A DNA stretch of 64,000 nt from contig SAUG01000172.1 of assembly GCA_011316305.1 (NCBI GenBank), forward strand, positions 30,528-94,527, written 5' to 3'. Every line of letters starts with the position of its first letter. Within the stretch, counting starts at the first letter, position 1. Below the pieces are notes generated by a model, which saw nothing but the letters and a program-made list of their open reading frames with translations, ran no database searches and was not told the origin of the DNA. The stretch is from Rusavskia elegans (taxonomy: Eukaryota; Ascomycota; Lecanoromycetes; Teloschistales; Teloschistaceae). The position numbers and the translations under genes were made by a program. Positions 49,728-57,096 of the stretch are shown one piece after another.

Positions 49728-50121
49728 GGAGCAGTTCGAGTACTACCAGGCGTGATAGACATATTGCAGATCCTAGGCACGGCCTACAATCACACTTTGT
49801 TACGGATTCATAAGCAAGTCCTCAGAGACTGCATGTATGCAATCAGGTCCAATCTTTTGGTTTCTACCGGTCCAGGAACATGTGTCGATAGGTGCACGTA
49901 TGGGGCTCAAGCTTCGTCGTCGGGATCCAGCCAATTGACTGCCCTGCTGATAACAATAGGCGCCGGCTAGATTAGGGTTATCGGAAAACAAGCCGGTTTG
50001 AGACGTCATCATTGGCTACAATGACGGTCACGCGAGTGATTGCCATATTGGTCAATATGGAACCACATCAGTCCTGTTATTCTATTTGAGGGATTCTGAA
50101 TGATTCTACCCATAGTATCAA
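49728..50121. other. Intergenic region upstream of AIP1
   Basis: The region holds the AIP1 promoter and the former promoter of the oxygenase pseudogene. One TTAGGG hexamer lies near 49973. No gene is seen. Confidence 0.4.
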
Positions 50122-51113
50122 TTGTCTAAGCTATCTCTTCCAGTCATTGACCTCTCGTGTTTGGATTTGTGTCCTGCTTGCTTCACGAACAATCGAGAAT
50201 TGGCAATACAGCTCGGAAATACTCTAGAAAAGAAAGGATGCGCCTACCTTGTGAACGTACCTTTGACGTTCGGTCATGAAGAGGTGTTCGGACTAACTAA
50301 GAAGTTCTCCAGCCTCCCAGAGAACGAGAAGCTTCGACTAGGAAAGCAAAGCTTCCAGAGGAGCAATAACATCACTTACCGAGGGTGAGCTTACCTAATT
50401 CCACTTTCCGCTATCTACCTGCAGTCCATGGGCGTTTTCGGATTGAGATGACTGCACCATGTCTGATATCAACCTTAACGCAGCTTTTTCCCTGCTCAGC
50501 CTGGTTCCGACAACTTGAAGGAGGGTTTTGAGACCGGTCCTCCGGAGCTACCAGAAGCCCCGAAGTGGGCAAAGGCGAGGATAGATCTGACGGAAGCGAA
50601 TGTCGGGCCAGCCGAGCTGTCAGCTCCGGGTTTTCGGGGCCAGAGCGAAAACTCCATGCAGAGCTTCAGGTTCTTTCTTCCAAACTCCTTTCGCTCATCG
50701 CAATGGCCTTGGGAAAGGAACCATCGTACTTTGACCCCTACCTTCCCAACAGTGTCTCGACGCTTCGATATCTCCGTTATCCAGCTATCAAGCCACTGTC
50801 TCCGCAACAAGAGCTTTGCTGCACTCATACAGACTTGGGCATCCTTACCTTGCTGCATCAGGATTCCGCTGGTGGGCTTGAGGTTCTCGGTCCCGATGAT
50901 GATGAATGGGTTGCCGCGCCTTACGTGCCAGGTAGCGTCGTAGTGATTATCGGTGATCTCATGGCTAAAGTATCCGGCGGAAGATTCTGAGCGACTTTCC
51001 ACCGAGTGCGGAGCTCACCAGGCAAGGAGCAATACAGTGTCCATTTCTTTTTCGAGCCTGGCATCGACTGTAGGATCCAGAGTGTGAATGGATATGGCGA
51101 GGAGATCGTCTAA
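50122..51113 (+). pseudogene. Decayed 2-oxoglutarate/Fe(II)-dependent oxygenase gene (isopenicillin N synthase-like)
   Basis: The family is clear: LPVIDLSCLDL at the start, YRGFFPAQPGSDNLKEGFETGP across an intron (50385-50483, GTGAGC...ACGCAG), LHAELQVLSSKLLSLIAMALG, the iron-binding HTDLGILTLL and the distal FHRV. Three lesions break it. The expected start codon is TTG at 50122, with an in-frame stop just upstream and no ATG. A -1 type shift occurs at an A-run (50648-50651) between PGFRGQSE and KLHAEL. An in-frame TGA (50988-50990) sits exactly where GRF-R-ATFHRV would be expected. It looks as if an Arg CGA codon mutated to TGA. Intact enzymes of this family oxidise small molecules or peptides in secondary metabolism. 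An unseen 5' exon or sequencing errors could explain some lesions, but not easily all three. Confidence 0.8.
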
Positions 51114-52207
51114 GGTGAGCATGTGAGCAGATTGAGATCATCGAGCCGGATATGGCATGAGGGGAGTACTTTTTCTCTGTTTTTGGGCTGGTTCGAATGA
51201 ATATTATAAAGTTGCGGAGCCCTTTCGAGCTAAATTCGACTTGTTGATACTATTCGCGATATGCCTGGAACTCTTGAATGTTGATCATCAGCAGCCATGT
51301 CCGTCTCCGATGTACTTGTTCACCGCAGCTGTATCCCACTTCCGCCGCGTCTGATACAATTTGTCAATGTTAGGTAGAGAAATCCCAATTCGACCTATCT
51401 TCATCGTTAGGTCGACTTCCATATCAGCTCGACTTCACTGTCGGTCTTGATGTCATCAGAATCCCAGTGAATGAGATCGTGGATGTTTTCTTTGTCTTCC
51501 CCTGTGCCAACAAGGTGCTTCCTCAAGGCAACGTGCTCGTGAATCGACCAATCGGCGTGCAGTCCGACATCCAATCTGCAGTGAAGTCCATCCACGAGGT
51601 CATTCATCATACCGAGTTACGTACTCCTTCATTATTGATCTGGCCGAAGCGCTTCGCCGAGATTCTACCAGTGCTAAGCGAATCTTCTTCATAATCAGAT
51701 CCATTCTGCTCTTCAACTTTCTGCTCCTTCATACTCACAAATCCTCGTTCGACCACCACTCACCTTTCTTGTCTGCCTTCGAACAATCAGCCAACCTTCA
51801 AGATCATCAGATCATACCTTCCACCATCGAGACAAGTAAGTAGAAAGTGTGTGAAAGCTGCCTGAAGTTCCGTGTGGCATTTCATGCCCAGCTGCTGTTG
51901 TTACTCACTGTACTCGAATGCTTTCGCACCTGTGCTGTCTTGTATGTGGTTCAATACTGGCTCGATTGAGATGTTTGCTGGTCCTGTATCATTGTGCTTA
52001 CATCGTCGTCATTATTCCGAATCTTTCAGATTCCATGGACTTGTTCGGCTTCCTCTATACCCGCCATTTTGTTTCGTATGGAGCTTTTTGTCAATGCCAT
52101 GGTGTATCCTTCAATGTCTTGAACTTGAAAGCTTTCCATCAGCTTTTGAGTGAGGTCGGTGAGCTGACCACGCCACAGATTCACTCAACAACACGAACTT
52201 CTTGAAC
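51114..52207. promoter_or_regulatory. Upstream region of the repeat-peptide gene, with probable 5' leader intron
   Basis: A CT-rich stretch with TTC/TCA repeats near 51690-51830 looks like a fungal transcription start region and leader. A consensus donor GTAAGT lies at 51836, a branch point GCTGAC at about 52163, and an acceptor CCACAG ending at 52178. Together they suggest a 343-bp intron ending 29 bp before the ATG at 52208. Short frames at 51157 and 51467 are not convincing genes. Confidence 0.5.
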
Positions 52208-52950
52208 ATGAAGTCCTTCGTGGTTTCCGCAATCGCTGGAGCTGCCATCATCGGCATGCATGGTGTGACTGCCATCCTCGGCGCTGAAGCCGCCGCTATC
52301 CCAACCATGGGTGAGTCAAGGTCACAATACCATTGCAATTTTGGACAATGAGCTGATCCAATCATTGTAGATGCGGGCTCCCTGGTCGAGCGTCAAGATA
52401 TCATCGTCGACGGTGGCTGTTGGGAAACCTCCACTGGAGAAGTCCGCTGCTCCGCCGGTAAGGAGAAGCGTCAGGATGTCATCGTCGATACTGGTTGCTG
52501 GGAAACATCCACCGGAGAGGTCCGCTGCTCCGCCGGCAAGGAGAAGCGTCAAGATATCATCGTCGACGGTGGCTGTTGGGAAACCTCCACTGGAGAGGTC
52601 CGCTGCTCCGCCGGTAAGGAGAAGCGTCAAGATGTCATCGTCGATACTGGTTGTTGGGAAACCTCCACTGGAGAGGTCCGCTGCTCCGCCGGTAAGGACA
52701 AGCGTCAAGATATCATCGTCGACGGTGGTTGTTGGGAAACCTCCACTGGAGAGGTCAGCTGCTCTGCTGGTAAGGACAAGCGCGATGGTTCCACTGCAAC
52801 TGGTGAGTGATTTGTTTTTGGCATTCGTTATCTATATCTCGTGGTTGTTTGCTGTTTGGATTGTTCATAATTCTGTTTGTCTGGCCATGTCCTTGGGTCG
52901 TCTCTCCAGTATGTGGTGGAGTCTTCAACGGCACAGATGGAGAATGTTGA
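52208..52950 (+). CDS. Secreted Kex2-processed repeat peptide precursor (five 26-residue Cys-loop units)
   Basis: Exons 52208-52310, 52371-52802 and 52910-52950 encode 191 aa. Residues 1-22 (MKSFVVSAIAGAAIIGMHG...) form a signal peptide, followed by a short leader ending SLVER. Five direct repeats of 26 residues occupy 43-172. Each starts QD[I/V]IVD[G/T]G, has a core CWETSTGEV[R/S]C, and ends SAGK[E/D]KR. KR is the classic Kex2 site in the late Golgi, so cleavage would release five peptides with one possible disulphide each and an N-terminal Gln that may cyclise. A tail peptide DGSTATVCGGVFNGTDGEC also has two cysteines. The layout matches fungal Kex2-processed repeat proteins (KEPs), which include alpha-pheromone and RiPP precursors, but the peptide resembles neither that I know. 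Exon 3 is uncertain: see the alternative join to the CBM18 frame. Confidence 0.85.
52394..52783 (+). repeat. Five tandem 78-bp coding repeats in an A-B-A-B-A order
   Basis: Units lie at 52394-52471, 52472-52549, 52550-52627, 52628-52705 and 52706-52783. They differ at few bases, even at silent sites. Units 1, 3 and 5 encode QDIIVDGG and units 2 and 4 encode QDVIVDTG, so the pattern is also a 156-bp higher-order repeat. Unit 5 has one Arg-to-Ser change before the second Cys. Confidence 0.97.
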
Positions 52951-52998
52951 TGGGCTTGTGTGAGTTTACCCCCGCCCACACGTCTTGTCGGTAACGGA

Positions 52999-53379
52999 AT
53001 GCTTGTGGCATTCAAGACAGTTCTCCTTTCTATCGTGTCATTGTCAGTGATGCTGATGTGTGCTTTAGCTACCTCTGTCGCCCCGGCTCAGTCCTCAAGT
53101 GCACCAAATGCAACTACGACCACTCAGAACCCTGTTGACTCAATACCTTGCTGGCCTGGATGTATCTGTGAGGCGGATGGCTCGAGGACCTGTGAGGGCC
53201 CTCAGCCATGGGACCAAACTAGCCCACCTATTCGCGACGACGGTCGTTGCGGCTTGCCAGAGTTCAACTATGCCATATGCTATACATATAGTCCATGGGG
53301 ACGCTGTTGCTCCTCACATGGCTGGTGCGGGAATAGCACAGATCACTGCGGAGCAGGATGTCTGAATGGATGCCGATAG
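52999..53379 (+). CDS. Small secreted hevein-type (CBM18) chitin-binding protein
   Basis: A single-exon model of 126 aa from ATG 52999. Residues 1-24 (MLVAFKTVLLSIVSLSVMLM...) make a strong signal peptide. A Ser/Thr/Pro-rich linker follows. Then comes a Cys-rich stretch with GCICEADGSRTC. The last 46 residues (81-126) are a hevein/CBM18 fold with eight cysteines, including GRCCSSHGWCGNSTDHC. Such proteins bind chitin and may protect the fungal wall or hide chitin fragments from hosts. The ATG lies only 49 bp after the stop of the repeat precursor. An acceptor TTTAG at 53068 is in phase with donor 52803, so part of this frame may instead be the last exon of that gene. The open frame extends 13 codons upstream to a GTG, without another ATG. 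Confidence 0.78.
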   Translation: MLVAFKTVLLSIVSLSVMLMCALATSVAPAQSSSAPNATTTTQNPVDSIPCWPGCICEADGSRTCEGPQPWDQTSPPIRDDGRCGLPEFNYAICYTYSPWGRCCSSHGWCGNSTDHCGAGCLNGCR

Positions 53380-54362
53380 ATTCGCTAATCAGGTGTGTCA
53401 TCCAACAGTCGAAGCCTCTGTCGAGCAGTAAACTGCAAATCTCTCTAGCACCTGCTCGCTAGGCAGTCCACGTTCGGTGAGCCCATGTTGACACTTCCAC
53501 ATCCTAGCGTTGCTAACATGCCTGGCAGACATTTGCTCGTGCTTCTTGACTTGCGACGGGACATCCAGGCAGCGGTTGAATGGTACATGGCAGATTTTGC
53601 AGAGATGGACTCTTTCATTTTTCTTTCATTTCAAAAAGGCGGTGGGTTTCAAGGGACTCTCTTGAGTGACGGAAGATACGTCGGACGAAGGGTGTACTAA
53701 TAGCATGAATAGATGGCTTGAAAGGGCATGCAGATGTTTTTAGATAGCTACATTTGATAGCCAATCTACGACACTGCTCCTTGCGATCACGATCATGCTG
53801 TGGACATCGTGATGCACTGAATCCGTGGAGAACGTTGCTGGTTGATGCCGGCGCGGTACATTGTATTATGGTGGATAGTGTCGTACATTGTTTGCAGCTC
53901 CTGGTGCTTCGAATTGTTATTCCGGAGCTTGTGCGTTGATCATTTGGAGATTCAACCGACAAGGGAAGCCCGTTCCTCGTGTCGAGATCGCAAAGCAATG
54001 AGGGGCTACAACAGCTGGTACCTCGACAAGTAATATCCTTCTTTCGATCACCAGGGAGTGACTATAGAGTTGTTACTTCGACCAAAAGGGGTATGTTCAA
54101 GGAAGTGGGGGCCGTCGTACGGCCTATATTCCTCGGCTAATACGAGATCATAATCTATTACCCATGTAGGAGATGATCGGGAGGCCGAGAAACGGAAGCT
54201 CGTAACCGGAAGCCATGGTGCCTTTTACACGTAGTCTGTTCACTCTCAAGAAAATATGTCTACTTGAATTACGGAAGTCTATTGCATGGATCATGAAGGC
54301 ATCAACATCGTTTTATTGACATTTGTCTTATCTGCTCAAGGCTTGCTTCCACGTCTAACCAC
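53380..54362. other. Convergent intergenic region
   Basis: About 980 bp between the CBM18 gene and RPL10. A 71-codon ATG frame at 53485-53700 has no recognisable feature. I see no repeat, RNA gene or mobile element. Confidence 0.45.
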
Positions 54363-55329
54363 CTACGCCTCCGTCTCAAATGCTTCAGGGAACAAGCCCA
54401 CATTCCGCTCAATCGGCCCCTTGTTCCTCAAGAATTGCACATATGCTCCATCGATCTTGACCTTGCCCTCGGCGCGCTTCTCAAGGTACTCATCACGGCG
54501 AAGGGGAGTGAAGCCCCAGTTTTTGGAGACAATGATCTTTTGGCGACCGGGGAACTTGTACTGCGAACGGCGGAGGGCTTCGATGGCTGTTGCGCGGTCT
54601 GAAGCCGAAACTGTCAGCTCTCGACCATCTGCGGAGATAGGGAATGTAGACGCACGATTGTCACGGGTCCGAACGCTCAGAAGGATCTGGCCAATGTTGA
54701 CACGAGCGACGGTTCCGTTGGGCTTGCCCCATGCACCTCGCATACCGGTTTGCAGTCTATCGGCGCCGGCACAAGACAACATCTTGTTGATGCGAACGAC
54801 ATGGTAAGGATGAGCGCGGACGCGCAGATGGAATCCTTCTTTGCCGGCAACCTTGACTAGGTATCTGTTCCAAGATGAACGTGTCAGCTGGTTGAGCTCC
54901 GTATGTGCGGACAGATATGGATGTTTGGAGGTTGAAGTGGTAAAGCTGGGGCTCGTTGGGGGGAGAGGCTTCTCGCTGGAACAACGTACTTGTTCGCACA
55001 GATACGGGCTGCTTCGAGAGCTTCGGAGGACAGTTGTTCGTATTCGTTGGAGACCATGTGCACGCAGAGGGGAAATTCGTCTACGTTCGCACGCTTGCGG
55101 CCGAGATCGAAGATGCGAATCTTCGGGTCAGGTACACCACGATTGAAGCGAGACTTGGGATATGGCTATGGAAGAGCAAAATGTCAGCTTTGGATCGTAC
55201 TTGAAAGATGTCATGAAGTATACGAAGACAACATGAATTTTGGAGCACTCCTTCTAGAGCAGTGGTGTTGTAGGGAAGGCTTACCTTGTTCTTGCAGTAG
55301 CGATAACATCTTGCTGGTCGGCGGGCCAT
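54363..55329 (-). CDS. RPL10: 60S ribosomal protein L10 (uL16)
   Basis: Exons 55285-55329, 54990-55165, 54656-54864 and 54363-54598 encode 221 aa, the standard length. uL16 sits near the peptidyl-transferase centre and is one of the last proteins added to the 60S subunit. The start [15 protein letters not shown] comes from a 15-codon first exon. [40 protein letters not shown] and [20 protein letters not shown] are all present. The third intron (54599-54655, 57 nt, GTGCGT...TTCAG) is a multiple of three and has no stop. Without removing it the protein would carry 19 extra residues inside [18 protein letters not shown], so splicing is required. Confidence 0.97.
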
Positions 55330-55624
55330 CTCTGGCTTATTTTTGACTCTGATCTGCACTTCCTGCGAACGTGTAGAGAGGAAAGAGTTGGGAGGATATG
55401 ACCGTATTCAAATCCCACTGACTGACAAATCCACCGGACGAACAAATTACCACGCGCCGAAGTGTGCCCTAACCCTAGGTTACGCCCTTTGATATACTAA
55501 CAATCAGTCAAAGGACTATATTCGTGCTGATATTCAATACGAGGCTCGAACGAGTGGGAGATCAGCTTTGTATGGACTATCTGAACAATTTACAGCATCA
55601 ATGGAAGAATTCCAGATGTCGCTC
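55330..55624 (-). promoter_or_regulatory. RPL10 promoter with telomere-like Tbf1-type box
   Basis: The RPL10 promoter lies between its ATG and the RPL30 stop. It contains CCCTAACCCTAG at 55468-55479, which on the gene strand reads CTAGGGTTAGGG, two TTAGGG-type half-sites about 140 bp upstream of the ATG. Tbf1 binds such boxes at ribosomal protein genes in several ascomycetes. The site is seen; binding is inferred. Confidence 0.55.
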
Positions 55625-56496
55625 TTAGGCCGCCGCTGCACCCAAGATATCCGAATCACCAGCGTCCAACACCGCCATTGTCGAGCATCTGTACAGCTTC
55701 CCGCAAGCACTAAGTGTTTGAGTTAGCAGGTGTCCACCAGGTCAGATTTAGAGGTTCCAAGACATGTCTCTAAACGGCAGGGTTTGCTCGTTTGACCTTC
55801 GAGACATGTCTCGAGCCAGGATTGCGAGAAATCCTGTGTAGAACGGATCGGAGGGTTGCCTTACGTTCCAAGTTCGATCTGTAGTATAAAGTTAGCAAGA
55901 TTGACCCTCCGGTGCCTTGTGACAAGACCCCTTCGCAGGGTGAGCCCTCGAGACAAAGTCTGGTCTTTGGGCAAGTAGCTGCATTGAAAAGGAAACCGCA
56001 TGTTCGGGGAAGGCTTACATTATTCCCTGAGAAGTGATGGACATTGGTCTTTGCGAGCCTGTTGGAACTCTTGTCAGACTTTAAGCGCTTGCAATACATG
56101 TCCAAGCTATAGTGCCACGGCCAGTAGGGTTGCAAAGCCGTGCTTTGAATGCTTGGGAGCCAGGGGATGAGAAGGATATGGGAAAACTGTACATGGAGTA
56201 GTCTGCAACACATTAATATCAGAATTGTTTGCTCGGTATGCTGACTCGACTTACACTCAAGTTCACTCTTCCTCAGGGGCGGTGTATTGCCGGCGATAAT
56301 GACGAGTTTGGCCTTGCCGGAGCGAAGAGATTTGAGCGTTGATTTGTAGCCTAGGGTGACTGCAAGACCAACGGTCAGTCCTTTTGTAGTTCGCATATAC
56401 GACTATCTGCCAACCTTTGCCAGACTTCATGACCAGCGCCAGACGGCTGTTGATGCTGTCGGCGGTCTTCTTCGCCTTCTTCGTTGTTGGTGCCAT
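55625..56496 (-). CDS. RPL30: 60S ribosomal protein L30 (eL30) with two microexons
   Basis: Six exons: 56415-56496, 56255-56359, 56193-56202, 56019-56058, 55865-55878 and 55625-55709, 111 aa. eL30 is a kink-turn-binding protein of the 60S subunit, and in yeast it represses splicing of its own transcript. The joined sequence contains [55 protein letters not shown] and [20 protein letters not shown], all as in the family. Exon 3 (10 nt) encodes most of YYSM and exon 5 (14 nt) encodes IELG plus two bases. Every junction is GT-AG and in phase. Introns 3-5 are 134-155 bp and longer than usual here; I looked for C/D snoRNA boxes and found none convincing. It lies 295 bp upstream of RPL10 on the same strand. 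Confidence 0.95.
55799..55814. repeat. 16-bp perfect palindrome in the last RPL30 intron
   Basis: TCGAGACATGTCTCGA is its own reverse complement. Its 10-bp core AGACATGTCT occurs again at 55760-55769, 42 bp away in the same intron. The role is unknown; it could be a protein site or an RNA hairpin element. Confidence 0.85.
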
Positions 56497-57096
56497 CTTT
56501 GCGAATGCTCCGGCAAATGAATGGGTGGGGTTGTTGCGGTGGAGATTGGTGTGTGTCTGGAACCTGACGATGGCAGGCTGGAAGTGGAAGACGTCAATTT
56601 GTTGTGGACTTTAGCGAGATGCGCTAAGAATGCGGCTGCATGGCAATTGCCGGAAATAGAACGATCATCGACCTTATCGGTATCAGGGCTGATTCAGGTC
56701 CGACAGGTCGACAGGGGTCATCAATGCTTCACTGCTCAATTCTGCCTGTTTGACATTCATCTCGTCCATTGTCTTGCTTCAAGACTGGTTCTCCCTTCCC
56801 ACCTACATGCAGCGATATTGCTTCGTCCTAGTTCATCGTGATACCACAAGCTGTACAAATCTCCATATCCATGCCGCTACATGTGATCTGGCTTCCAACC
56901 GCATCCTTTATCATAGACGCGACTTCTGCAAGCAGGTCCCTGTTCATTTCCCAGAACAGATGTGCTCTCAAGGCGTCGCCCTCCCCTCCAGTATCCTCAG
57001 CATCTGAGATCGAATACCGTTTTCTATCGAACAAATATTGATCGATTGCACTTGCTGGGTGTGCTAGGGATGCAAGGATAATTTCTTGCAACGACA
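56497..57096. promoter_or_regulatory. Divergent promoter region RPL30/coiled-coil gene
   Basis: The starts of RPL30 (minus) and the coiled-coil gene (plus) are 600 bp apart. Short frames inside overlap on both strands and look like noise. No TTAGGG box like that of RPL10 is seen. Confidence 0.4.

Noticed and set aside
52322..52708. Repetitive open frames antisense to and in other frames of the peptide repeats
   Set aside because: They are shadows of the 78-bp units; only the sense frame has a signal peptide, KR sites and coherent splice sites.
52208..52950. Alpha mating pheromone precursor
   Set aside because: The repeat layout is alike, but the units are 26 residues long and lack the short C-x3-GQPCW-type core of Pezizomycotina alpha factors.
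55710..56192. Intronic snoRNA in RPL30
   Set aside because: The introns are long enough, but I find no C box (RTGATGA) paired with a D box (CTGA) at suitable spacing.
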